From: CAZFHA01 sp964518595
GTDB lineage: Bacteria; Bacillota; Clostridia; Saccharofermentanales; Saccharofermentanaceae
Reading direction: 5' to 3'
NCBI GenBank assembly: GCA_964518595.1
Contig: CAZFHA010000004.1
Coordinates: 1 to 64,000, forward strand
Length of the DNA: 64,000 bases
Below, one piece after another: positions 17,101 to 25,459 of this stretch. Positions within the stretch are counted from its first letter, which is position 1. Each line of letters opens with the position of its first letter. A model generated the notes under the pieces. It was not told the DNA's origin. It saw only the letters and a program-made list of their open reading frames with translations, and did not search any database. A program made the position numbers and the translations under genes.

Positions 17101-17359
17101 CTTGATAGGAAAAGGTAAATACCACCTGAGTTTTCATATCTGCTGCGGCAAAATCACTCCGCATCATTGCCCCTGATCGCTTCCCGCCACTCGTTATATT
17201 GTAAAGTGCAAAAGTGATTGCATCAAAAATAGTCGTCTTACCTGCACCAGTGTCACCGGTAATAAGATATAGCCCCTCCTTACCAAGCAGACGAAAATCT
17301 ACCACAGCCTGCTGGGCATAAGGCCCAAAAGCCCACATTTCCAAATATAATGGTCTCAT
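14126..17359 (-). CDS. sbcC: nuclease SbcCD subunit C
   Basis: A 1077-residue SMC-like ATPase, the partner of SbcD in the Mre11-Rad50-type complex that opens hairpin DNA and processes protein-blocked ends. The N-terminus has Walker A ITGDTGAGKTT at about 33-43. Two long coiled-coil arms flank the zinc hook CPVCG near residue 559. The C-terminus has the ABC signature LSGGEAFKSSLSLA near 980 and Walker B MFIDEGFGSLD near 1016. Its start overlaps the sbcD stop by four bases (ATGA), which implies translational coupling. Confidence 0.96.
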   Translation of the reverse strand: MRPLYLEMWAFGPYAQQAVVDFRLLGKEGLYLITGDTGAGKTTIFDAITFALYNITSGGKRSGAMMRSDFAAADMKTQVVFTFSYQDNIYQVSRSPEYLRPKKRGEGFLKEAAEATLILPEGQVISNVREVDKALVELMGIDKDQFVQTMMIAQGEFLRLILSGTKERGEILRKIFATAPYLTFQEETKAQMLNARRQLDTENQKVLELASEFEWDRPLGKPGEASFTDHSPKDVNNLAEVSCDDGTSVTLSIEEKLVQWIEKQDPYDSGTLLLLGQELCDKQRALFEESRLKAEQLAAQVSDLTVKLAVVEKNNATLKQLEEVELAWETCQEQKAKQELQEQVLTSAKLALYTIAPIEKDYKRVAAEAAVLATDIKLDLAQLEEQQSAFSALEQAYEEKKNLTDQRERLALEVRRLEEDILLYQQMEEKAQKIATIQDEKQQIEAEIMNFQGLLDEKKSMLQSLNLDLAGKRDLPLILERLQQRFREQTLMLNQLQEAQRLYETWLHSQWLYEEKQQIFIAQQNKWQEVNQRAQEVESSFLKEQAGVLASALEIGQPCPVCGSLEHPRLASLTHRGLTEATVKAVQKERNSSYQLLEQLSGEAKAAGEVSTLHGEAWTQAVEKLGVILSEQDGGIRILAKLVADKRKELILQEQHIQDHRDQLEQLDSLEQQIRQLEKNLEAETLILVKSQDRLSHITILLIQQQSEWQSLRERLKYVDVASAKKNYEEMKTQLFLLQRDYEAARALCEEKSKEINQITAVLEEKQKQLPKLLDLAEQAKSIFDQALVQNNFVNYEAYQDALLNQEEIQHLQEECDHYQQQRLLLFREKERLTLETVGKEWVDIKELLDLKAVCLEEQKIYNQSYGMWQSVFDHNVRCLQRVKNIVVGREEKERRYLDYRLIANTANGELPGKTKISFETYLQQAYFKRILWAANQRLSAMTNERYQLLTREVVKDLRSQSGLELDVLDNYTGKVRDIRSLSGGEAFKSSLSLALGLADVVQQYSGGIQLEAMFIDEGFGSLDAESLEMAITTLQNLAGKNKLIGIISHVETLKERIDKQIIVKQGKNGSKIEMSW

Positions 17360-18501
17360 GAGCTAGTATCCTCCCTTTTCAAAAAATCTCGCACTAAGCT
17401 AAGCTGCTCCTGGGTAAGTGTCACGCCATTTTGCTGCTGAAAAAAGTCCTGAAATAATTCTTCAGGTGATCTGAGTACGCTTGTGTCTATTGAAAGCGAT
17501 TCCTTCTGACTCCGAGTACGGCTATTATCAAAAGCCAGCTCCATAACCTGTGGATACACCCGTCTTAACTTGCCAATGGCATCAATAATCTCATCCTCAT
17601 CAGTTAAAGTAATGTGAAGATAATCCTCAGTATTGCCCGCCTCTAGAACAGTTTTAGAAGTAAGTGCTTCAAAAGGTCCAGAAATTTTCCGCATATCTCT
17701 GAGTGGATTAAGTATTAAGTCTTCAATATGATATTCTCCCTTAGAACCTAGCTCTAACATAGTAACAGACTTCCTATGATGAGTCTCAGAAAAAGAATAT
17801 TTCAGGGGCGATCCAGCATATCGTACCGTCTCTCGTCCCACCCTTTGTGGGCGGTGTAAATGCCCCAACGCAACATAGTCATAAGAGGAAAAGAGCGTGG
17901 AAGGTATACTACTGAGGCTGCCCACAGCCTCGGTCTCGGAATCACTCCGCAGAATCTCACCCTCCAAGGGCAGTACAAATTGGTGAGCGATAAGTACATT
18001 ACGTAGATCTACGTCCACCGGATTATGTTCCAAGAGTATCCTTACAGCCTCTTCATAGCTCTCAACTGATTCTTCAGGAAAAGCTGCTCGTACCTGAGCA
18101 GGCCGTAAAAAGGGAAGCAGGTGAAAAACCACTGTTCCATAAGAGTCTTCTAATCGCACTTGCTTAATTTCACCCGAAAAGCTGCCCGCTAAGTGAATCT
18201 TCTTGCTCTCCATAATACGGCTTCCAAATTCCAGACGCTCCGGTGAATCATGATTGCCGCTAATAGCTAAAACTGTAGTTTCCAGAAGGGCAAGCTCGGT
18301 CAAAAAATTATCAAACACCGTCACGGCCATACCACTGGGAACAGCCTTGTCGTAAATGTCACCGGCCAAAATTACTACCTCCGGCTGATACGCCTCAACC
18401 AGATCTAAAATCTGACGCAAAATATAGCTCTGGTCTGAGAGCAAAGAAAATCCGTTTACGCTCTTGCCTATATGTAAATCAGCTAAGTGAAAAATTCTCA
18501 T
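17356..18501 (-). CDS. sbcD: nuclease SbcCD subunit D
   Basis: A 381-residue Mre11-type nuclease. Metallophosphatase motifs are complete: HLADLHIG (residues 5-12), AGDIYD, SGNHDS, a later AHQFV and ALGHLH. A capping domain and C-terminal tail follow, at the usual family length. AAGGAG precedes the ATG. It is the first gene of the sbcD-sbcC pair, with an extended -10 promoter upstream. No LexA box was recognised in the upstream region. Confidence 0.96.
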   Translation of the reverse strand: MRIFHLADLHIGKSVNGFSLLSDQSYILRQILDLVEAYQPEVVILAGDIYDKAVPSGMAVTVFDNFLTELALLETTVLAISGNHDSPERLEFGSRIMESKKIHLAGSFSGEIKQVRLEDSYGTVVFHLLPFLRPAQVRAAFPEESVESYEEAVRILLEHNPVDVDLRNVLIAHQFVLPLEGEILRSDSETEAVGSLSSIPSTLFSSYDYVALGHLHRPQRVGRETVRYAGSPLKYSFSETHHRKSVTMLELGSKGEYHIEDLILNPLRDMRKISGPFEALTSKTVLEAGNTEDYLHITLTDEDEIIDAIGKLRRVYPQVMELAFDNSRTRSQKESLSIDTSVLRSPEELFQDFFQQQNGVTLTQEQLSLVRDFLKREDTSS

Positions 18502-18576
18502 CGCCTGCTCCTTAGTGGATAATGCCGTCCAAATTCATTCAAACTTTCTATAGATGAGCTCGAACCTATCCCGCTC

Positions 18577-18585
18577 ATTATAACA
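18577..18585 (-). promoter_or_regulatory. extended -10 promoter of sbcDC
   Basis: TGTTATAAT on the minus strand, about 75 bases upstream of the sbcD start, is a TGn-extended consensus -10 element. Confidence 0.55.
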
Positions 18586-18693
18586 AAAGATCTCTTAAGA
18601 AAATTTAAGCTTAAACACTAAAAAAGGTCATTTATCGACAAAGGTCAACCGTTTTTTTTCTCTTGTCGCGCCCATATAGAATACTTTAGCATG

Positions 18694-18739
18694 AAAAAAC
18701 CTATAGATATTCTCCGGTAAGAAATCTACAGGTTTTTTT
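18694..18739. terminator. terminator downstream of the small membrane protein gene
   Basis: The plus strand reads AAAAAACCTATAGAT, a spacer, then ATCTACAGGTTTTTTT, giving a stem flanked by A and T tracts. It ends the minus-strand transcript that includes the genes at 18789 and 19307 and may work in both directions. Confidence 0.7.
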
Positions 18740-18788
18740 ATTTTCAGCTAAAGAAAATGAATAAAATCCGTTCACCTTGTCGCATCTA

Positions 18789-19139
18789 TCAGCCTTGCAC
18801 CCCCAGCATTTCCTCTGATAATTTATAGATATCCGGAGCATACTGCTTTTTACGTCGGCTCGTAATTAGCCGGTTCAGGGGATAAGCCAAGACAATCAAA
18901 GCGATACCCAAAAGCCCCAGAGCCATTCCTAAGGTTACGTTTTCCCACACCATTAGAAGGGACATTCCGCCACCCATCACCAAAGAGCCTATCACACCTA
19001 ACAGAATTGCCCAGAATCGGCCCGGTGTCTTCACTTTCTTATCTAGCCGCTTCAACTTTTCCCGTTTGCTTTCATCCTTACCCTGATACTGCTGATATAT
19101 TTTTCTTGCATAGACTTGATCTTCTTGATATTGATTCAT
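18789..19139 (-). CDS. small membrane protein of unknown function
   Basis: A 116-residue protein from the ATG at 19139, which follows AAGGAG with eight-base spacing; the frame extends to 19190 without a site. The N-terminus is charged and helical (LKRLDKKVKTPGRF), followed by two membrane segments (about residues 42-62 and 67-87) and a basic C-terminal tail. Relatives in Firmicutes are often labelled dihydropteridine reductase, which this sequence gives no reason to believe. It lies downstream of the two-component system and another small membrane protein, so envelope-stress function is possible but unproved. Confidence 0.65.
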   Translation of the reverse strand: MNQYQEDQVYARKIYQQYQGKDESKREKLKRLDKKVKTPGRFWAILLGVIGSLVMGGGMSLLMVWENVTLGMALGLLGIALIVLAYPLNRLITSRRKKQYAPDIYKLSEEMLGVQG

Positions 19140-19306
19140 ATTATCTTCTCCTTTTTTATACCACATATGGTGTTTTTTGTTATGGATCAAGTTTATAGGA
19201 GTGATGTTTATCTTACGCTTGAAAATGATTTATAAATTGTTAATCCTATGCTAACAAGGCAAATATTTAACCTGATTCTAGTGGCAAACCTAGAGTCTTG
19301 TCTTAT

Positions 19307-19825
19307 TTATAAAAGGTTATTAGCCTTTTTACAAATCTCATAAACTTCGTCATATTTAGCATCTATCAGAGGGGCAACCTTTTTGGCATCCCGTTTTACT
19401 AGCAGCCGGTATATTGGAGCGGGTAGAATCCAACCGGCTAAGCCCGGAATACCTAAAAGCATGGTCAGCCAGATAATGGGCGGCTCGGCTGTTACCGCAA
19501 AAACAGCTCCAGCTAAAAATACTGTACCTACTGCTCCTCCAATAATGGCTACCATTGTTGCCGAGGAGGATTTAACTTTTTCTAAGGCCGCCAAATCTTT
19601 CATACAGGCTTCAAAATGGCTCTGCAAGCGGATAAGCTCCGGTTTGTTAGCAATTTTTCGATCACGTTTAAGCCGCATTACAGCTTTACTCTGGTTATAA
19701 TTCTCATCGGTTATCCAACCTAGATTCTTGTATCCATCCAAATATAAGGAACGGTAAACGGTATTGGTTCTACATTCCAGATAGTCGTAGCCGATAAAAT
19801 CATGATTTGAGCCAGTCTTTTCCAT
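19307..19825 (-). CDS. membrane protein of unknown function next to a two-component system
   Basis: A 172-residue protein with a soluble, charged N-terminal half (about residues 1-85) and two hydrophobic segments (about 86-110 and 115-135, GGAVGTVFLAGAVFAV being part of the first), then a conserved-looking cytosolic tail (KKVAPLIDAKYDEVYEICKK). No family is recognised. GGGAGG precedes the ATG. It sits 145 bases downstream of the histidine kinase gene on the same strand and upstream of the small membrane protein at 18789, with which it shares a general layout. Confidence 0.65.
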   Translation of the reverse strand: MEKTGSNHDFIGYDYLECRTNTVYRSLYLDGYKNLGWITDENYNQSKAVMRLKRDRKIANKPELIRLQSHFEACMKDLAALEKVKSSSATMVAIIGGAVGTVFLAGAVFAVTAEPPIIWLTMLLGIPGLAGWILPAPIYRLLVKRDAKKVAPLIDAKYDEVYEICKKANNLL

Positions 19826-19969
19826 AGGAGACCTCCCTCTCTGTAGTTCAAGTTTTTTCTATACGTATTGGCCAAACTGCTGTTAAAGCCGTTTGTTTAC
19901 AGGGATGATAGAGGAAATTTGTTTTTAAATGATTAAAAAAGATTACGAAACAGATTAATTGTCCACAGC

Positions 19970-21043
19970 CTACATCCTGCACTCTGGAAGCCGAACTGCA
20001 AAAAGGCTACCCTCTCCCAACTGGCTTTTAACTGTGATTTCTCCCTCCAAAAGTGTCACAATGCGCCAAACTAAGGCTAACCCTAGTCCATTGCCTTCTG
20101 TAGCATGAGAAGTATCGCCCTGATAAAATTTTTCGAAAATCTTCTTCTGTGTATTTTCATCCATGCCAGAGCCGGTATCCGAAACCGTTACTATAACCCC
20201 ATTCTCGTCAGAGATTTGACTCAAGGTAACTGTTCCACCCGGAGGGGTAAACTTTATAGCATTGGAAAGCAGATTATTCCAAACCATTTCTAAAAGGCTG
20301 GCATCAGCTTCGATAAAAGCCTGATCTTCTATTTGTATAACAAAATTAATATTTTTTTGCTCCCATTGGTCTTCAAAAAGTACAGCACATTCGCATAACT
20401 GCCTACACAAATCGTAGGATGCGGTTTCCGGTAAAATATTTTGTTTTTCCAGTTTATTCAGTTTAAGAATGTTGCTAATCAGATCCGCCAGACGTCCGGC
20501 TGCAGAGACAATCACATCAGCGTATTCGACCCGAGTCTCATAATCAATTTTTTCCTGTCTCAACAATTCTCCGTAATTTTGAATTACAGCCAGCGGTGTT
20601 TTAATTTCGTGAGAGACATTAGAAAAAAAGTCGGTTTTTAGCGTTTCGATACTGCCCAGCTCTTCCACCATTTTATTGAAATCCGTAAAAATTTTATCTA
20701 AATGGTCGAATTTATCTCCCCGGTGACGGGGAGGAACATAAACCGAAAAGTCACCAGCAGCAACTTTATCTGCAGCTTCGGCAAATCTTTGTACCGGTTT
20801 TCGATAACGTTCACCGATTTGATGAATAATTGCAATGGTAACTACCGTAGCGGCAGCAATCCAGCAAATGATTACAGCTATCCCTTTGCTAACAGGTATG
20901 TCCATATACTGGATGTAGTTACCGAGTATAAACATTTGCAGCGTGAACAATAACCCTAACACAACAAAAGCCACCACAAAAACAAATACGTTAAACTTCC
21001 AGTCACTGATCTTAGCTGAGGATGCCTTAAAGGATTTTGTCAT
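19970..21043 (-). CDS. sensor histidine kinase
   Basis: A 357-residue membrane histidine kinase. Two membrane segments (about residues 17-40 and 53-74) enclose a very short outside loop, so it probably senses through the membrane or a partner. A HAMP-like linker follows (about 76-128), then HisKA with the phospho-accepting H145 in SNVSHEIKTPL, and the ATPase domain with NNLLSNAIKFT (N box), DTGSGM (G1) and GNGLGLAL (G2). It overlaps the upstream response regulator by four bases, so the two form one operon. Confidence 0.93.
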   Translation of the reverse strand: MTKSFKASSAKISDWKFNVFVFVVAFVVLGLLFTLQMFILGNYIQYMDIPVSKGIAVIICWIAAATVVTIAIIHQIGERYRKPVQRFAEAADKVAAGDFSVYVPPRHRGDKFDHLDKIFTDFNKMVEELGSIETLKTDFFSNVSHEIKTPLAVIQNYGELLRQEKIDYETRVEYADVIVSAAGRLADLISNILKLNKLEKQNILPETASYDLCRQLCECAVLFEDQWEQKNINFVIQIEDQAFIEADASLLEMVWNNLLSNAIKFTPPGGTVTLSQISDENGVIVTVSDTGSGMDENTQKKIFEKFYQGDTSHATEGNGLGLALVWRIVTLLEGEITVKSQLGEGSLFAVRLPECRM

Positions 21044-21711
21044 TTTAGTACCGCCTTATAGCCTAGTCCGCGAACCGTCACAATTTCAAAACCATTGCAC
21101 TTGGAAAGCTTATCCCTTAGCTTCGTCACATACACATCTACAGCCCGCAAGCTGGTCTCGCTATCTACACCCCAAAACTCATCCATTAATTGCGCTCGGG
21201 TAAAGGTTTTCTTTGGGTAAGAAAGTAGCTTGTACAAAATATTAAATTCCCGGGTGGTGACAGCCACTTCCTCCCCTTCAACCATAACAGAAACAGCATC
21301 TGCATCCATCTCTAAATTTCCGGCTATGAGCTTTTTCTCATTCTCAATGCCGGCTCTACGCAGCAGCGCCCGAACTCGAAACACGAGTTCCTCAAGCGCA
21401 ATGGGTTTTACCATATAGTCATCAATTCCCAGGGCAAAGCCTCTTTCCTTGGCATACATATCATCTCTGGCAGTCATAAAAAGAATAGGGATTGTTTTAT
21501 TAATTTCACGTACAGTTTTAGCAAAAGCAAAGCCATCAATTTCCGGCATCATTACATCCGAAATAATCAAATCATATAGGCTACCATACATGGCATCGTA
21601 GGCTTCCTGTGCGCTTCGACAACTCTTGGCAGCAAAGCCGTTATTATTTAAATGTGTACACACAACCTGATTTAAGTGAAGATCATCCTCCACCACTAAA
21701 ATCTGAATCAT
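21040..21711 (-). CDS. OmpR/PhoB-family response regulator
   Basis: A 223-residue response regulator. The receiver domain has acidic residues VVEDD near the N-terminus, the phosphorylatable D52 in IISDVMMPEIDG, T/S in FMTARDD and the conserved Lys in YMVKPIALEE. The C-terminal winged-helix domain (about residues 125-223) contains the VTTREFNILYKLLS and AVDVYVTKLRDKL segments typical of PhoB-type DNA-binding domains. It is the first gene of the pair with the histidine kinase. Closely related systems often control envelope or cationic-peptide responses, but no target is evident here other than the downstream small membrane proteins. Confidence 0.93.
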   Translation of the reverse strand: MIQILVVEDDLHLNQVVCTHLNNNGFAAKSCRSAQEAYDAMYGSLYDLIISDVMMPEIDGFAFAKTVREINKTIPILFMTARDDMYAKERGFALGIDDYMVKPIALEELVFRVRALLRRAGIENEKKLIAGNLEMDADAVSVMVEGEEVAVTTREFNILYKLLSYPKKTFTRAQLMDEFWGVDSETSLRAVDVYVTKLRDKLSKCNGFEIVTVRGLGYKAVLK

Positions 21712-21982
21712 CCTATCTCCTCCTGCTACCCTGCGAAACTTTCCTGCCCAAGAGTCTTTTAGTTTTATTTTATATTCTGCTCAAGGTTTAAGTGTTTAAG
21801 AATTGTTAATTTTGAGCCGATGCTGCAAAAGTTTTTGTAAATTACGGCTATTAACAAAAGAAAAACAATTACTAAAAAGTCCCGAAACAAAATATTTATA
21901 AACTCTTCTCCAGTTGATAAGGAAGTTCCAACAAATAACCTAAACCACAGGCCAAAATAGACAGATGATGAGGGAGAAAATT

Positions 21983-22585
21983 ATGCAAGGCAATTTAACT
22001 CTTTTACCTAGAATAAAGCCTCTAATTATTAAAAAAAAGAAAACTAAGCTATGTGTTCCTACCTATAAACCGTTAGCCTTACTCTTCATGTTCTTTAGTT
22101 TTTCTATAATTGGTTGGCTTTGGGAGACCGTGCTCATGTTCTTCCTCTCTGGCTCACTAGTAAACCGCGGTGTACTACATGGTTTTTGGCTACCTATATA
22201 TGGCTTTGGTGGTTTGCTTTTTCTCGTATTATTAAACCGATTTCGCCAAAGACCCCTGCTAGTCTTTATTTTAGGGATAGTAACCTCCGGAGTCATTGAG
22301 TATAGCACTTCTTGGTGTTTAGAAACATTCTTTCACGCCTCTTGGTGGGACTATAGTCAATCTAAAATCAATCTACACGGGAGAGTCTCGCTGGAGGGGC
22401 TAGTCTTTTTTGCTGCCGCAGGTTGCCTGATTCTTTATTTTCTGGCACCGCGCTTGAACAGATTCTTGGAAAAGATACCCAGAAGGGGGAGATATTATCT
22501 AGCCGCTGGTTTAGTAATCCTATTTCTCGCGGATACAGTCTTTTCCTTGGCTAATCCTAATATGGGGATTGGAATTACTTGTTAG
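21983..22585 (+). CDS. putative ABC-transporter type IV (CmpB-like) membrane protein
   Basis: A 200-residue membrane protein from the ATG at 21983, which follows AGGGAG; an ATG at 21965 in the same frame has no site. It matches the PF06541 family by the pattern FSIIGWLWETVLMF, NRGVLHGFWLPIYGFG and a later HASWWDYSQ. Five or so hydrophobic segments are visible. Members are annotated as putative ABC-transporter type IV proteins, but no ATPase partner is adjacent and the function is unknown. It is transcribed divergently from the two-component system. Confidence 0.75.
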   Translation: MQGNLTLLPRIKPLIIKKKKTKLCVPTYKPLALLFMFFSFSIIGWLWETVLMFFLSGSLVNRGVLHGFWLPIYGFGGLLFLVLLNRFRQRPLLVFILGIVTSGVIEYSTSWCLETFFHASWWDYSQSKINLHGRVSLEGLVFFAAAGCLILYFLAPRLNRFLEKIPRRGRYYLAAGLVILFLADTVFSLANPNMGIGITC

Positions 22586-22766
22586 TCTCCACCATTCTTT
22601 AGTTATTAACAATATCCAAACAATTGTCATACAAAATACCAATAAACTAGCGCTATGCTAACCGTAGGCTTAAAGCCTAACCCAAATTGGTTGAAAATAT
22701 CCTCTTCTTTTATGGATCTTTAACCTTATATAAAATTTACAAACTATACACTTTGGAGGTACTGAT

Positions 22767-23810
22767 ATGAAAAAGACAATTTACTTAGTAACAGGTGCTG
22801 CTGGTTTCTTGGGAAGCCATGTCACAGAGCAACTCCTTGATCGTGGTGAAAAAGTACGTGTTCTCGTACTGCCTCAAGACCCCGCCATCAAATACATTCC
22901 TGACAGAGCCGAAATTTCTTTAGGTAATTTATGTGATTCAGCCTCACTAGACGCCTTTTTAGCCGTTCCCGAAGATACAGAGACTATTCTTATCCACTGT
23001 GCCAGTATGGTCACCGTCAATCCTGACTATAATGCCAAACTATTAGAAGTAAACGTGGGCGGCACCCAAAAATTGATTGATAGTATATTAGCAAATCCTT
23101 CCTGCCAGAAACTAGTCTATGTTAGTAGCACAGGAGCCATTCCCGAGAAACCACATGGTCAGGTAATCACAGAAGTCCAGCAATTTGATAGTACAAAAGT
23201 AGTTGGTTGTTATAGTCAATCAAAGGCTTTAGCGAGCCAACTCGTACTTGATGCAGTGAAAGATAGAAATCTCAAGGCCTGTATCGTCCACCCCAGCGGT
23301 ATCTTGGGCCCAGGAGACTACGCTATTAGTGAAACCACCGGTAGTATCTTACAAATTCTTAAGGGTGAAATGCCTGTGGGCATTCAGGGATCTTTTAATC
23401 TTTGCGACGTGCGCGATCTGGCAGCTGGTTGTATTGCCGCAGCCGACAAAGGACGTCAGGGTGAATGTTATATCTTAGGAAATGAAGAAGTCACCCTTAA
23501 ACAGCTCTGTGAACTCCTTTGTGTTGAAAGCGGCTGCAAGCCCATCCGTTTTTATCTGCCACTTTCTCTGGCTAACGCTATTGCTAAAATAGTTGAAAAG
23601 CAAAGTAAACGCAGTGGAAAAAAGCCACTAATCACAACATTTTCCGTCTATAACTTAGCCAGAAACAATGCCTTTGACTACAGCAAAGCGCAAAAAGAAC
23701 TAGGCTATCAGCCCCGTCCATATACAGAAACAATACGTGATGAAGTGAAATGGTTAGAAACCTCTATCTCAGAGAGCCGAGGTCAAAAATCCCTTGTACC
23801 AACTGCGTAA
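22767..23810 (+). CDS. NAD-dependent epimerase/dehydratase-family protein
   Basis: A 347-residue extended short-chain dehydrogenase. The Rossmann start is VTGAAGFLGSHV (residues 7-18, GxxGxxG), and the active-site Ser and Tyr-Lys appear as VSSTGAIPE and CYSQSKALA (YxxxK). Overall it resembles dihydroflavonol-4-reductase/3-beta-HSD-like members rather than sugar-nucleotide epimerases. GGAGG precedes the ATG. It is followed 22 bases later by a second dehydrogenase gene, so the two form an operon and may act on one substrate; the substrate is unknown. Confidence 0.85.
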   Translation: MKKTIYLVTGAAGFLGSHVTEQLLDRGEKVRVLVLPQDPAIKYIPDRAEISLGNLCDSASLDAFLAVPEDTETILIHCASMVTVNPDYNAKLLEVNVGGTQKLIDSILANPSCQKLVYVSSTGAIPEKPHGQVITEVQQFDSTKVVGCYSQSKALASQLVLDAVKDRNLKACIVHPSGILGPGDYAISETTGSILQILKGEMPVGIQGSFNLCDVRDLAAGCIAAADKGRQGECYILGNEEVTLKQLCELLCVESGCKPIRFYLPLSLANAIAKIVEKQSKRSGKKPLITTFSVYNLARNNAFDYSKAQKELGYQPRPYTETIRDEVKWLETSISESRGQKSLVPTA

Positions 23811-23832
23811 AATAAGAATAGAGGATGAGAAT

Positions 23833-24669
23833 ATGGAAAACAAAAAAGAATTCCCCCTTCAGCCGATTTGTGTTATTACCGGTGGTAGTAGTGGTATTGG
23901 CCTGGCCACAGCTCATGCCATGGGCAAGGATTATCAAGTCATCATTGTTGGGCGTAACGAAGCCAAGTTGGCTGCTGCTCTAAAAATCTTAGAAGAGGAT
24001 GGTATTACAGCCCTCTCTTATAGCTGTGACGCCGCTGATGAAGCTTCGGTTTCCGAACTGGCCGCCTATGCCCAGAGTATCGGCAGAGTGAGAGTTGTCA
24101 TTCATGCTGCCGGATTATCACCCCACATGGGAGATGCCCAAAAAATATTGGCCGTAAATGCTCTCGGCACCATCTATATAAATGATGCCTTCTTCAAGGT
24201 TATGGAGGAGGGTTCTTGCTTGATCGATGTTTCTTCCATGTCCGGCTACTTTATACCAAGTCTAATTCTTCCCCAGCGTCACTACCGGCTAAGCCTTACA
24301 GATACAGCTGCCTTTCAGAGAAAAATGCTCCGTCGGATAAATCTTTTTCCGTCTAAGCTTCGTTCCAGCCTGGCCTATGGAATCTCAAAAAACTTTATCC
24401 TTTGGCTTGTTAAAGCGCAGGCCGAGCAGTTCGGTAGCAAAGGCATTCGTATCTTATCCGTCTCTCCCGGCTCTTTTGAAACACCTATGGGAGAATTAGA
24501 AAAAGAAGGTGTCACCGGTTATATCGAAAAAAGCGCCCTCAAACGCTTGGGAAAGGTGGAGGAGATTGCTAGTCTTTTAGCCTTTTGTTCCAGCGATAAA
24601 CCCAGTTACTTAACAGGTACCGATATTCTCTGTGACGGTGGCTGCGTGGCCGGAACTAAGATAAAGTAG
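23833..24669 (+). CDS. short-chain dehydrogenase/reductase
   Basis: A 278-residue classical SDR from the ATG at 23833 (GAGG upstream; an in-frame start at 23794 would overlap the preceding gene and has no site). It has TGGSSGIGLATA (cofactor binding), NALG in place of the usual NNAG region, the catalytic Ser in IDVSSMSG, YGISKNF (YxxxK) and the C-terminal LTGTDILCDGG typical of ketoreductase-type SDRs. A 35-residue insertion lies between the catalytic Ser and Tyr. It forms an operon with the preceding epimerase-like gene. Its last 14 bases overlap the 3' end of the converging tag gene. Confidence 0.88.
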   Translation: MENKKEFPLQPICVITGGSSGIGLATAHAMGKDYQVIIVGRNEAKLAAALKILEEDGITALSYSCDAADEASVSELAAYAQSIGRVRVVIHAAGLSPHMGDAQKILAVNALGTIYINDAFFKVMEEGSCLIDVSSMSGYFIPSLILPQRHYRLSLTDTAAFQRKMLRRINLFPSKLRSSLAYGISKNFILWLVKAQAEQFGSKGIRILSVSPGSFETPMGELEKEGVTGYIEKSALKRLGKVEEIASLLAFCSSDKPSYLTGTDILCDGGCVAGTKIK

Positions 24670-25228
24670 AACAGTTCTGACGCTGTTCACAGGATATCAA
24701 ATGGTCGTTAACCATACCGGTTGCCTGCATATAAGCATAGCAAATCGTTGAGCCTACAAAAGTAAATCCTCTTTTTAAAAGAGCCTTGCTCATTTCGTCC
24801 GACACAGCTGTTTTGGCCGGAACTTGAGAAATATCTGACCAGGCATTCTGTATAGGTTTATGATTCACAAAGTTCCAAATATATTTATCAAAACTGCCAT
24901 ATTCCTTTTGTACAATTAAAAAGGCTTTGGCATTGGTCGTAAGGGCTTTGACTTTCAGACGGTTGCGAATAATTCCGGGGTTCTGGAGTAATGCGGCTCT
25001 TTTTTCATCATCATAAACCGCTATAATTTCGGGGTTAAATCCGTCAAAGGCCAAGCGCATGTTTTCGCGTTTGGCCAAAATTGTTGACCAACTTAATCCT
25101 GCCTGCATGCCTTCCAAAATCAATAGCTCAAAAAGTTTACTGTCGTCATGGAGGGGTTTACCCCATTCCTGATCATGATAGGCTATATCAAGATCACTCT
25201 TTGCCCAGGGGCAACGTATAATTTCCAT
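24656..25228 (-). CDS. tag: DNA-3-methyladenine glycosylase I
   Basis: A 190-residue Tag-type base-excision glycosylase that removes 3-methyladenine. The start RCPWA and the DYHDxEWG-like block (YHDQEWGKPLHDD, residues 17-29) are diagnostic, as are LEGMQAGLSW and the C-terminal GFTFVGSTICYAYMQATGMVNDH with the zinc-ligand type His. Cys and His ligands for zinc are in place. The ribosome binding site is weak-to-moderate (GGAG). The 3' end overlaps the converging SDR gene by 14 bases. Confidence 0.94.
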   Translation of the reverse strand: MEIIRCPWAKSDLDIAYHDQEWGKPLHDDSKLFELLILEGMQAGLSWSTILAKRENMRLAFDGFNPEIIAVYDDEKRAALLQNPGIIRNRLKVKALTTNAKAFLIVQKEYGSFDKYIWNFVNHKPIQNAWSDISQVPAKTAVSDEMSKALLKRGFTFVGSTICYAYMQATGMVNDHLISCEQRQNCSTLS

Positions 25229-25374
25229 ACTCTGTCTCCTTACAGTTCTGTTATAGAATCCATGTTCTTATGGTATCACGATTAAGGTGAAAAGAGCCTG
25301 TCTTATTTTAGGGGTTTCCTATAGATTTATTAGACTTTTTTCAAAAAAATAGAAAAATTTTATCTAATTCATAG

Positions 25375-25447
25375 TTTTCCTACTATTTTAGTTGACATTA
25401 ATTCAATTCCGATATATCATACCAAAATCATAGGTTTAGTAGGAATT
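25375..25447 (+). promoter_or_regulatory. promoter flanked by inverted repeats for the C-S lyase / amino-acid ABC operon
   Basis: TTGACA (25392-25397), a 17-base spacer and TATCAT (25415-25420) form a strong promoter. The 11-mer TTTTCCTACTA (25375-25385) recurs on the opposite strand as AATTCCTACTA (25437-25447), so near-identical half-sites flank the promoter. A related TTTCCTATAG lies near 25315. The arrangement suggests a repressor, possibly a sulfur-responsive one given the genes downstream. Confidence 0.55.
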
Positions 25448-25459
25448 GGAGAAAGTGAC

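Noticed and set aside
18502..18690. LexA/SOS box upstream of sbcD
   Set aside because: Only half-site-like GAAC/GTTC pieces occur; no full Gram-positive LexA site was found.
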